Shown here: one piece after another, positions 10,989 to 18,015 of the stretch
Position numbering within the stretch: the first letter of the stretch is position 1
Layout of the letters: each line of letters opens with the position of its first letter
Assembly: GCA_902788275.1 (NCBI GenBank)
Contig: CADAJV010000003.1
Location: 1 to 54,339 of the forward strand
Origin: an uncultured Bacteroidales bacterium
GTDB lineage: Bacteria > Bacteroidota > Bacteroidia > Bacteroidales > Bacteroidaceae
Direction: 5' to 3'
DNA: 54,339 nt
Notes under the pieces: generated by a model
The model's input: the letters and a program-made list of their open reading frames with translations, nothing else
Told to the model about the DNA's origin: nothing
Databases searched by the model: none
Position numbers and translations under genes: made by a program

Positions 10989-11465
10989 ATGCGCGTAGGA
11001 TTAGGATATGATGTTCATCGCATTGTGGCCGACCGAGAGCTTTGGCTCGGCGGCGTTAAGTTTGACTCAGACTTCGGTCTGCTGGGCCATAGTGATGCCG
11101 ACGTACTAATCCATGCCATCTGTGATGCCTTGCTTGGGGCAGCCTGTCTGCGTGACATAGGCTATCATTTCCCCGACACCGACCCACGTTACAAAGGTAT
11201 TGACAGCAAGCATCTTCTTGCCGAGGTGGTCAGCCTACTCAGCCATAACGGTTATGTCATAGGTAATATTGACGTTACGGTTTGCTGCGAGCGTCCTAAA
11301 ATTAATCCACGTATCCCAGAGATGCAGGCCTGCCTTGCCGAGGTAATGCAAGTGCCTGTTAACTGCGTGTCCATTAAGGCAACGACAACAGAACGTCTTG
11401 GCTTTACTGGTCGCGAAGAAGGAATCTCTGCCTACGCCATAGCATTGATAAACAAAAACTGTTAA
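10989..11465 (+). CDS. ispF: 2-C-methyl-D-erythritol 2,4-cyclodiphosphate synthase
   Basis: The 158-residue enzyme of the non-mevalonate (MEP) isoprenoid pathway releases CMP from CDP-methylerythritol 2-phosphate to form the cyclic diphosphate. Metal-binding residues are visible in GYDVHRI (Asp8, His10) and in the GHSDADVLIHA block (a His near residue 42). The conserved FPDTDPRYKGIDS and KATTTERLGFTGREEGI motifs are present. Length is standard. It follows porV by 30 bp and reads into the aquaporin gene after 36 bp, so it is probably cotranscribed with both. Confidence 0.95.
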   Translation: MRVGLGYDVHRIVADRELWLGGVKFDSDFGLLGHSDADVLIHAICDALLGAACLRDIGYHFPDTDPRYKGIDSKHLLAEVVSLLSHNGYVIGNIDVTVCCERPKINPRIPEMQACLAEVMQVPVNCVSIKATTTERLGFTGREEGISAYAIALINKNC

Positions 11466-11501
11466 GCAATAATCTCTAACCCTATAAACTTTAACTTTAC
11501 T

Positions 11502-12197
11502 ATGAAAAAGTATTTAGCTGAAATGGTGGGCACATTTGTTCTGACCCTCCTTGGCTGCGGTGCTGCCGTAAGCCTAAACTGCGGTGTTGACACTGCATCT
11601 GTTGTTGGTACGGCCATGGCATTTGGTCTTGCTGTAGTTGCAATGGCTTATACTATTGGTGGCGTAAGCGGTTGCCACATCAATCCCGCCATTACCATTG
11701 GTTGCCTTCTCTCCAAGCGCATCAGTGCCAAGGATGCTGCAGGCTACATCGTGTTCCAGGTAATCGGTGCCATCATCGCCGCTGCCGTACTCTATGCCAT
11801 CACCAGCGTCACTACCACCGAGTTTGGCGGCACCCTCACAGGAGCCAACAGCTGCGCAGGTGCAGGCAGTCAACTGGCAGGCTTCATCGTTGAGGCTGTG
11901 CTAACCTTCATCTTCGTGCTCGTAGTACTTGGCACCACTGATGCAAAGAAGGGCGCTGGCCAGTTTGCCGGCCTTGCCATCGGTCTCAGCCTCGTGTTGA
12001 TCCACCTTGTGGGCATCCACTACACCGGCACTTCTGTTAACCCTGCTCGCTCCATCGGTCCCGCAATCTTTGAGGGTGGCCAGGCAATGACCGATCTCTG
12101 GGTGTTCATCGTAGCTCCCATCGTTGGCGCAATCGTTGCTGCCATTGTTTGGTGCATCATCGGAACCTGCTGCTGCAAGGACCAGTGCGAGAAGTAG
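11502..12197 (+). CDS. Aquaporin (MIP family channel)
   Basis: The 231-residue membrane protein has six hydrophobic segments and the two half-helix NPA motifs of the MIP family: HINPAITIG (about residue 66) and TSVNPARSIGP (about residue 183). These line a water or small-solute pore in the inner membrane. The arginine after the second NPA, part of the selectivity filter, is present. The overall pattern is closer to AqpZ-type water channels than to GlpF, because no glycerol genes are nearby and the length is short. The C-terminal tail is unusual in having four closely spaced cysteines (TCCCKDQCEK). Confidence 0.9.
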   Translation: MKKYLAEMVGTFVLTLLGCGAAVSLNCGVDTASVVGTAMAFGLAVVAMAYTIGGVSGCHINPAITIGCLLSKRISAKDAAGYIVFQVIGAIIAAAVLYAITSVTTTEFGGTLTGANSCAGAGSQLAGFIVEAVLTFIFVLVVLGTTDAKKGAGQFAGLAIGLSLVLIHLVGIHYTGTSVNPARSIGPAIFEGGQAMTDLWVFIVAPIVGAIVAAIVWCIIGTCCCKDQCEK

Positions 12198-12225
12198 TAA
12201 TTAACCTCTAATAGTCAATTACATT

Positions 12226-12765
12226 ATGAATCTGAAAGGCACAAAGACCGAACAGAACTTGATGGCAGCTTTCGCCGGCGAGTCACAGGCCCGCAACAAG
12301 TATAGCTACTACGCCTCCAAGGCAAAGAAGGATGGCTACGTACAGATAGCCAATATCTTTGAGGAGACCGCTGCTAACGAGAAAGAGCACGCCAAGTTGT
12401 GGTTTAAGTACCTCCACGGAGGTGCAGTACCTTCCACTGAAGAAAATCTCAAAGATGCCGCTGACGGCGAGAATTATGAGTGGACTGACATGTATGCTCA
12501 GTTTGCTAAAGAAGCTCGTGAGGAAGGTTTCGAAGAGATAGCCACTAAGTTTGAGCTTGTTGGCGCTATAGAGAAGCACCATGAGGAGCGCTATCGCAAG
12601 TTGCTTGACAATCTGCAAAAGAAAGTAGTCTTTACCAAGGATGGCGATTGCATCTGGCAGTGTGCTAACTGCGGTCATATTTGCGTAGGCAAGCAGGCTC
12701 CTGAGGTTTGCCCCGCATGTGCTCATCCGCAGAGCTATTTCCAGCTCCTGGCACAAAACTACTAG
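12226..12765 (+). CDS. rbr: Rubrerythrin
   Basis: The 179-residue protein reduces hydrogen peroxide in anaerobes. The N-terminal ferritin-like domain (about 1-140) carries diiron ligands in [20 protein letters not shown] and [10 protein letters not shown]. The C-terminal rubredoxin-like domain binds one iron through CANCG (about 146-150) and CPAC (about 164-167). Domain order and length match classical rubrerythrin. It lies 28 bp after the aquaporin gene and is closed by a strong terminator, making it the last gene of the porU-to-rubrerythrin series. An oxidative-stress role suits a strict anaerobe. Confidence 0.96.
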   Translation: MNLKGTKTEQNLMAAFAGESQARNKYSYYASKAKKDGYVQIANIFEETAANEKEHAKLWFKYLHGGAVPSTEENLKDAADGENYEWTDMYAQFAKEAREEGFEEIATKFELVGAIEKHHEERYRKLLDNLQKKVVFTKDGDCIWQCANCGHICVGKQAPEVCPACAHPQSYFQLLAQNY

Positions 12766-12789
12766 GAGATTACCCTTACACAAAAATCA

Positions 12790-12833
12790 ACGCAGCCGTA
12801 TTCCCACAAGGGAGTGCGGCTGCGTCTCTTTTT
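12790..12833 (+). terminator. Rho-independent terminator after rubrerythrin
   Basis: ACGCAGCCG (12790-12798) and CGGCTGCGT (12817-12825) form a perfect 9-bp GC-rich stem, extended inward by TTCCC/GGGAG pairing, and are followed by CTCTTTTT. Confidence 0.9.
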
Positions 12834-13059
12834 AGGCAATGATATAGATGTTGGCACAGATGATACCTCAAAGTCTTTCTTCCGTTTTTTGCTTCTTCTT
12901 TTCCACAAGACAAGAAAAACGGAGGCGAAAACGACCGCCAAGCGCTAATAATTCGTAATAATTGTTAACGAATGTTTAAAAACGGGCAAAAAGGGGGTGT
13001 TTTTGCTCTTTGTAAAAATTCTTCATCGTATTAACAAGTATGAACCAAAACAAACTAAT
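12834..13059. other. Intergenic spacer before the accessory block
   Basis: This AT-rich spacer holds an inverted repeat, TCCGTTTTT (12881-12889) with AAAAACGGA (12915-12923), and a long pyrimidine run between the arms. No gene and no good TAnnTTTG promoter is seen. The open frame of the next gene extends back to 12997 but has no start support there. Confidence 0.5.
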
Positions 13060-13425
13060 ATGGAAAAGATGAAGAAAAAAGTTGCCGTTGTTGGCACGAG
13101 AGCACCGAAAATGAGTTATTCACAATGGGAAAAGCTGCTACTCGCAGAAATCTCGCCCGAAGAAATTTCCCTCATCGTTTCGGGTGGCGCCCAGGGCATT
13201 GACACCTACGCGAAACTTTTCGCCGGTCGCCACCACATCCCCCTGATGGAGTTCGCTCCTGATTACGCTCGCTACGGGAAACATGCTCCCCTCCGCCGGA
13301 ACACCCAGATTGTCAAAGAAGCCTCACTCGTCATCGCCTTCCCCTCTGCCGACTCGCGCGGCACCCTGCACAGCATCGCAGAGGCAAAACGCATGAACAA
13401 GTCCCTGAAAGTTGTGAGGATTTAA
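13060..13425 (+). CDS. SLOG/DUF2493-like Rossmann-fold protein
   Basis: The 121-residue protein matches the short SLOG-superfamily (DUF2493/YspA-like, DprA-related) pattern. A beta strand and glycine turn KVAVVGTRAP is followed by LIVSGGAQGIDTYAKLFA (about residues 37-54), PLRRNTQIVKEASLVIAF and SRGTLHSIAEAKRMNK. In this superfamily the SGGAxGID loop binds nucleotide-derived ligands. Members occur in DNA uptake and as sensors in phage-defence operons, but function here is unknown. ATG 13060 is chosen over the upstream extension because it opens directly onto the conserved fold (alternative 13069). It is the first gene of a small cluster placed after a strong terminator. Confidence 0.7.
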   Translation: MEKMKKKVAVVGTRAPKMSYSQWEKLLLAEISPEEISLIVSGGAQGIDTYAKLFAGRHHIPLMEFAPDYARYGKHAPLRRNTQIVKEASLVIAFPSADSRGTLHSIAEAKRMNKSLKVVRI

Positions 13426-13508
13426 CACTCCTCACAACTAAAAACAATTGCCAATTAAACCTTGAGAAAAAAACAACCACGAATTACAGAAACTAAAAGA
13501 ATTATTTG

Positions 13509-13516
13509 TATTTTTG
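13509..13516 (+). promoter_or_regulatory. Candidate -7 promoter element
   Basis: TATTTTTG matches TAnnTTTG and lies 32 bp before the ATG at 13549. It supports that ATG over the upstream TTG at 13462, which would place the promoter inside the coding region. No clear -33 box is visible. Confidence 0.5.
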
Positions 13517-13548
13517 CAGAGGAAAAAACGGAAATAAAAAACAATGTT

Positions 13549-14118
13549 ATGAGAACAAAAGAAGAGATATCCATTATCACAGGTAGGATTTTGGACAAGA
13601 TTAAGGACTATTTCAAAGATGGCGGTTTCGTTCTTCTCGGGCACGTCTTGGTCCTCGTGCAGGATAAGCAACTTGTGCGCGAAGTGAGACTGGCGGCAGC
13701 AAAAAGATTTGGTGACGAATGGCTCAAAATGGATGCTTTCACCCCGCGCTCGTTCTGCTTAAGACTTTTGAGATGCAATTACAAGCGCTATAATACCCGG
13801 TTTTATGAACATAAGAGAGAAATAGAAGACGGAGCCGAATTTGAGCCTGGCACAGATGAAGACTACGGCTATCCCTTGTATGGTGATTTCCGCGTTTTGG
13901 AGATGGGTGACAATGATTATAACTCCTGGACAACCTTTGGTGTCTATGAAGACTACATTGTCAATGATGCCTGCAACATGTTTGATGATTTCACAGACCT
14001 CTACTACCAATATCAAGCTGTAATAGACCAAGAGGGTAATCTGTATGACCCCATAAATGAAGGACTCGACGAGATTCTTCGAAATATCGACAATAAGTAT
14101 AAAGAGAAAAACATATAA
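13549..14118 (+). CDS. Hypothetical protein, acidic, in AT-rich block
   Basis: I do not recognise this 189-residue protein. It has no signal peptide or membrane segment. The N-terminal third (about 1-75) is basic and helical, with TGRILDKIKDYFKDGG followed by a short hydrophobic strand. The remainder is acidic and rich in Tyr and Asp (for example EDYGYPLYGDF and DDFTDLYYQYQ). The ATG at 13549 is chosen because a TATTTTTG promoter element lies just upstream. It is followed after 24 bp by the nuclease-like gene, so the two are probably cotranscribed. A partner or immunity role beside the nuclease is possible but purely inferred. Confidence 0.6.
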   Translation: MRTKEEISIITGRILDKIKDYFKDGGFVLLGHVLVLVQDKQLVREVRLAAAKRFGDEWLKMDAFTPRSFCLRLLRCNYKRYNTRFYEHKREIEDGAEFEPGTDEDYGYPLYGDFRVLEMGDNDYNSWTTFGVYEDYIVNDACNMFDDFTDLYYQYQAVIDQEGNLYDPINEGLDEILRNIDNKYKEKNI

Positions 14119-14142
14119 ATAATAACAAAAAGAAAGGACACA

Positions 14143-15066
14143 TTGGAAAGTTTATTAGAAGCCCTAAAAAAAGGCCAACCCGTTAACAAAAAGGGGTATT
14201 TTAATTTATATACAGACAACATCTTTGGAAGAGAAATGAATCCCCTCTTTCAAAAAATGTTTATAGAGGGTTCGGGTGACGAGTTAGGAATAAAGGCTCG
14301 CGCTGTCCACTCTTCATCCATGCTTTCGTACAACTTTTTCCATTGGATAGACGAAAACCATCCTTTTTTCTGGGATAAAATAGACGAAAGCCATCCCTCT
14401 TCTCGAGAAAGAATTGAATACAACCAGGTTCTTTTTGAAGTTAAAATGAAAACCATTAAAGGCAGTCCTGCGCCCGCCAATATGGATGTTGTGTTAATTG
14501 GAAAAGATAAAAATCACATCTTATTTATTGAATCAAAATTCACAGAATATACGAATGCGAGAAAATTTGAACTTTCTAAAAGCTACAAAGACCTTGAAAA
14601 ATGGTACTACAAAGAAGCAAAATGGACAGATATTGTTAATTATACACCTGAGGAAAAAGCTAAATATAAAGAAGGCATTAAGCAATTAATCACTCACCTA
14701 TTTGGAATACATTCCTTATTTGCAGAAGATTCTAAAGCACGATGTGAAGCATTAAAAGACATCGACATTGATCCTGCTAAGATTGAATTTCTTTCTCTAA
14801 TTTTTGAGCCAGACACAAAAGATTTTGAAAAAGAACACGAAGACTTCGATAATTACAAACAACTAGTCGAAAACTTTAGAAAAGAAATAAGTAATAAGGG
14901 TTTGAAAGTAACTCCCAAATTGGTATCATATTCCGAGTTGTGGAACGACCTCATAACGCAAAAACTTCCTACAGGATTGAAAGAATTCTTATGGGAACGA
15001 TATATGCAATTCGCACAAGAAGCTAAAGATACCATAAAACTCTACAAAACTAAAGAAAGACAATAA
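14143..15066 (+). CDS. PD-(D/E)XK nuclease-like protein (putative)
   Basis: The 307-residue protein carries a plausible PD-(D/E)XK core: Glu99 in LFEVKM, then Asp115 in PANMDVVLIG, then Glu130-Ser-Lys132 in ILFIESKF, with strands placed as in restriction-like endonucleases. It may belong to the putative restriction endonuclease families seen in Bacteroidales, but the exact family is not certain. The start is a TTG at 14143, with AGAAAGGA 5-12 bp upstream as a ribosome binding site; no ATG precedes the conserved part. Residues 69-87 hold an imperfect repeat (WIDENHPFF, then KIDESHPSS). The gene is clearly more AT-rich than its neighbours, with many AAA, GAA and ATT codons, suggesting transfer. 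Confidence 0.55.
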   Translation: MESLLEALKKGQPVNKKGYFNLYTDNIFGREMNPLFQKMFIEGSGDELGIKARAVHSSSMLSYNFFHWIDENHPFFWDKIDESHPSSRERIEYNQVLFEVKMKTIKGSPAPANMDVVLIGKDKNHILFIESKFTEYTNARKFELSKSYKDLEKWYYKEAKWTDIVNYTPEEKAKYKEGIKQLITHLFGIHSLFAEDSKARCEALKDIDIDPAKIEFLSLIFEPDTKDFEKEHEDFDNYKQLVENFRKEISNKGLKVTPKLVSYSELWNDLITQKLPTGLKEFLWERYMQFAQEAKDTIKLYKTKERQ

Positions 15067-15384
15067 ATGCAAGAACTGAAGAATTGAAGTTCTTCTTCCA
15101 TTTTTCAATCTTTTGACGGTTGACAAACAACTGTAGCATGCAATCGCAGAGCCCAGACCCCCCCGGCTGGGCTCTGCTTATGTCTATTGCTTTCAAGAAA
15201 GTAGTGTTCAAGAAACTACGAATCTCACGAATTATACGAATAATCTGTGAAATCTGTGTGAGATAAGAAGACTACGAATTTTACGAAAAACCTGCGTAAT
15301 CTGCCCTCATCTGCGTAATCTGCGTGCCGCGAGCGGCTATTTTACGATTGGACAATTTACGCCAACAATTGATAGGCAACAGAT
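15067..15384. other. Intergenic region with hairpin and dispersed repeats
   Basis: No gene is seen. After the hairpin at 15146-15177, the stretch 15215-15335 consists of short related phrases such as ACGAATT, AATCTGTG and CTGCGTAATCTGCG. Similar phrases, including ATCTGTGTGAGAT, recur at 54080-54300, so this is a dispersed Bacteroidetes-type intergenic repeat. Confidence 0.6.
15146..15177 (+). terminator. Hairpin terminator after the nuclease-like gene
   Basis: GCAGAGCCCAG (15146-15156) and CTGGGCTCTGC (15167-15177) form a perfect 11-bp stem around a C-rich 10-nt loop. The following TTATGTCTATTGC is only weakly U-rich. It lies between convergent genes and could serve either strand. Confidence 0.6.
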
Positions 15385-16203
15385 TTAACTTTCTTCCCTG
15401 ATTTCCATTGACGGAGGACATTCATACATTACCCTGGCATGATTAGTGCGAATGAGTTGACTCTCCAGGCAATTACCTGAGACACGATCGATAGTGTCAC
15501 GATATACCTGTCCGTTACGATAAATGACCCCTGACTCGCGGGAAAAGTATTCGTTTTCGGCATGAATATGGAAAGTATGAGGCAGGGGCTCTGTAGCACG
15601 GAGTTCACCATGCAGATATTCTTCATCCACCCATAACTTGAGCTGATAAGTAAGGGCCGAATCATTACGGACGCGATAATCTATGTAATTGTAAGAAATA
15701 CTTGTGCCGGTACCAAACGGTATCTGACGGCCATAGTCAGGAAAGAGATCAAGCGCATCATGATGATGGTGTTCCACTATAGTCAAGTCGCTATGCAGCA
15801 CCATCCAATGAATAAGGTTTGACAACTGGCACATACCACCTCCTATCCCCTGCGAGGGCTGTCCTTTTGCGATAGTCAATCCTTCTTTATAGCCTTTCTG
15901 CTTAGTAGTGCGTCCCACCATTTTCCATACTGAGAATGTTTCACCGGGGCGAATAAGCAATCCATTGATATGGCCTACGGCCAGGGCAAGGTTGACAGCC
16001 TTGTTCTCTTGCAGCTGCATATTGACATTGCCAAGTCTGCGGCGTATAAGAGAGTTGTGCTGATATACCAACACCGGCAGCGAGTCATCTGTCTTGTTGC
16101 TTGCAAATTGTGTCTTGCCAAAGAAATCTTTCAGGTGTCGTTTCAGAATTTCCTTTTCAGTAGAAAGACGATAAGCCAATGGGGATATTTCGCAGAACAG
16201 CAT
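15385..16203 (-). CDS. VanW family protein
   Basis: The 272-residue protein contains the VanW domain (PF04294) over about residues 60-215. The recognisable core is RPGETFSVWKMVGRTTKQKGY, SQGIGGGMCQLSNLIHW and the HHHHDALDLFPDYGRQIPFGTGTS region. VanW was first seen in vancomycin-resistance clusters, but the biochemical role of the domain is not established. Stand-alone copies like this one are common and do not indicate resistance. The conserved cysteine in GGMCQLSN is present. No van genes are nearby. The start at 16203 follows an upstream leader that contains a motif shared with the leader of the gene at 18016. Confidence 0.85.
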   Translation of the reverse strand: MLFCEISPLAYRLSTEKEILKRHLKDFFGKTQFASNKTDDSLPVLVYQHNSLIRRRLGNVNMQLQENKAVNLALAVGHINGLLIRPGETFSVWKMVGRTTKQKGYKEGLTIAKGQPSQGIGGGMCQLSNLIHWMVLHSDLTIVEHHHHDALDLFPDYGRQIPFGTGTSISYNYIDYRVRNDSALTYQLKLWVDEEYLHGELRATEPLPHTFHIHAENEYFSRESGVIYRNGQVYRDTIDRVSGNCLESQLIRTNHARVMYECPPSMEIREES

Positions 16204-16237
16204 GGTCAGTAGTGTTGAATGGAATTATAGTTTTATG

Positions 16238-16301
16238 AAGAACGTTTTCGATAAGCCGAAAGCAGAGTCATGCTTGCATGAACTATGCTGAGGCGAGAAA
16301 A
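16238..16301 (-). repeat. Split leader motif, interrupted copy upstream of vanW
   Basis: Read on the minus strand, TTTTCTCGCCTCAG (16288-16301) and TTATCGAAAACGTTCTT (16238-16254) are separated by 33 bp. The same two blocks are directly joined at 17915-17945. The element ends 34 bp before the vanW start codon, in the same orientation relative to its gene as the other copy. Confidence 0.7.
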
Positions 16302-16579
16302 GGTGGCTGCGAAGAAGCCAAGGTTAAACCTAAGTCATTATCCTTCTGATGCAAAATTACTAATATTTTTGAAAAAACTTGAAAAACAGAAAGATTAAAA
16401 TTTATTTTTATACCATCAGAAGACATTAAAACTTTAAAGAAGGCGAAAGACGTCCCGACAACCGACTCAGAAATGAAAAGATAATTAACAAATGGAAAAC
16501 TAAGGTGGCTTAAAAATTAAAAAAAAATAAAAGAGAACGATTATTGAGTATTTTAACACTCTCTTTGACAATAATAAAC

Positions 16580-16587
16580 TAATTTTG
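16580..16587 (+). promoter_or_regulatory. Candidate -7 promoter element
   Basis: TAATTTTG matches TAnnTTTG and ends 27 bp before the ATG at 16615. It overlaps the alternative TTG start at 16585, which argues for the downstream ATG. No TTTG box is found at the usual distance. Confidence 0.5.
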
Positions 16588-16614
16588 TACCGTGAATCTA
16601 AAAACTATACAGCT

Positions 16615-17859
16615 ATGAAAACATCTGTACTGCTTCTTGGGCTGACGTTTCTTCTGCCTGCTACTGTGGGCGCACAGGACGATGTGTATTACATCCCATC
16701 AAAGGATATACGCAAGGTGACGACAACCGACGGAACGATTGTTCCGACGCAGGACGACTATGACAAGGCTAAGTATTATGAAGAAAGCCGTGACGTGGAT
16801 GACTATAACCGCCGTGGCTCTGTGATTGCTGATACCACGGAGTATTACACAGAAGATGAAGCCACTAAGACTGTTGAGAGTAAGTTTGATGACGAATCCA
16901 ACAGCGAGGTGGCCTATCCGTACACCAAACTGGTGATGCGTTTCCACAGCCCGCATCCTGGCTTCATCGTGAGCAGCCCATACTACTGGGACATCTGCTA
17001 CAGTGATGTATGGGACGTTTATTATGACGGCTGGGCCGCCTATGTGCCAAGCTACACTTACTGGAGCTATGCCTATGATCCCTGGTACTACAACCGCTGG
17101 CATTTCCGCACTTGCTGGGATTTCACATGGGGCTGGCATAGCCCATGGTACAGCTACTTGTACTGGGGATGGGGACGTCCTATCTACTGGGGATGGAGCC
17201 GTCCTGTATATTATCATCACTCGCGCTACCGTTATGGACGCCCCATGTGGTCGCATGGTGGCTATCACCGCTACGCGCCTGGTTTTGGACGCTATGGTGG
17301 CCGGGCATACTCCGGTCGTGGATTTGATGCCCCGCGTGTTGACCGCTTTGGCAGTAGGTCTGGAGGACGCATGGGGGTCGGCGCTCCGCGTACCGGCAGC
17401 AGACCTCTGTCGGGAGTGTTCCGTTCTAACCGTCAGCCAGCCATGGCCCGCAACGGAGGTTTGAATTCACGTAGCAACGGACAGATGAGTCGCGGCACTC
17501 GTCAGACGGGTCCCAACTCTGTGATGCGTGCCGATGGGCCAGTCGTTCGCAATGGCGGCGGTGGAGTTATTCGTGGCGGACGCAATCCACAGAATATTGG
17601 ACAGCAGCGTCAGGTGCAGCAGCGCAGTAATGACACCCGCAATTCTGCTCCCTCCACATACAACCGTGGAGAAACCCGTCGCAGCACTCCTTCATATACT
17701 CCTTCTACCAGCAGCCCACGCAGTTCAATGCCGTCATCCGTAGGACGCAGCAGTGGTAGCCGTGGCAGTTCACCCTCATTCGGAGGTGGAGGAGCCGGTC
17801 GCAGCGGCGGTGGCGGCGGCGTTAGCCGAGGCGGAGTAAGCCGTGGAGGAAGAAGATAA
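16615..17859 (+). CDS. Secreted Trp/Tyr-rich then Gly/Arg/Ser-rich protein
   Basis: The 414-residue protein is of unknown function. It begins with a signal peptide (MKTSVLLLGLTF, ending near VGAQD). An acidic, Asp/Tyr-rich segment covers about residues 20-105. A segment packed with Trp and Tyr (about 120-215) is followed by a long low-complexity tail rich in Gly, Arg, Ser and Asn, ending in repeated GGVSRGG units. The tail is expected to be disordered and basic. The ATG at 16615 is chosen because it opens on the signal peptide. Similar low-complexity envelope proteins occur in Bacteroidales, but none has a role I can assign here. The gene is preceded and followed by related leader motifs. Confidence 0.75.
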   Translation: MKTSVLLLGLTFLLPATVGAQDDVYYIPSKDIRKVTTTDGTIVPTQDDYDKAKYYEESRDVDDYNRRGSVIADTTEYYTEDEATKTVESKFDDESNSEVAYPYTKLVMRFHSPHPGFIVSSPYYWDICYSDVWDVYYDGWAAYVPSYTYWSYAYDPWYYNRWHFRTCWDFTWGWHSPWYSYLYWGWGRPIYWGWSRPVYYHHSRYRYGRPMWSHGGYHRYAPGFGRYGGRAYSGRGFDAPRVDRFGSRSGGRMGVGAPRTGSRPLSGVFRSNRQPAMARNGGLNSRSNGQMSRGTRQTGPNSVMRADGPVVRNGGGGVIRGGRNPQNIGQQRQVQQRSNDTRNSAPSTYNRGETRRSTPSYTPSTSSPRSSMPSSVGRSSGSRGSSPSFGGGGAGRSGGGGGVSRGGVSRGGRR

Positions 17860-17873
17860 TCAGATAATCAATA

Positions 17874-17986
17874 GCTCGAAAGTTGTAGAGTTCGTTAGAT
17901 TTCATCAACAGACGTTTTCTCGCCTCAGTTATCGAAAACGTTCTTAATGTGACAATCCTGAAACAAGACTTTACAACTTTCGAGTT
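17874..17986. repeat. Element with nested inverted repeats, containing the joined leader motif
   Basis: CTCGAAAGTTGTAGAGT (17875-17891) and ACTTTACAACTTTCGAG (17968-17984) are inverted copies with one mismatch. Inside, ACGTTTTC (17912-17919) and GAAAACGT (17934-17941) form a perfect 8-bp stem. The inner part holds the joined motif at 17915-17945 that is shared with the vanW leader. The element could be a small non-autonomous mobile element, or a structured leader or terminator between the two plus-strand genes. Confidence 0.65.
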
Positions 17987-18015
17987 TTCATACTTGATAT
18001 TAACCATAAATTATT

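Larger units (their letters stand above)
16204..16614. other. Divergent intergenic region between vanW and a secreted-protein gene
   Basis: The 411-bp region lies between two divergent genes. It holds the split leader motif at 16238-16301 on the vanW side, a long A/T-rich stretch (16350-16560), and a -7 promoter element for the plus-strand gene at 16580-16587. No coding region is seen. Confidence 0.6.

Noticed and set aside
15385-16203. Vancomycin-resistance determinant
   Set aside because: A lone VanW domain without vanH, vanA or vanX genes does not indicate resistance.
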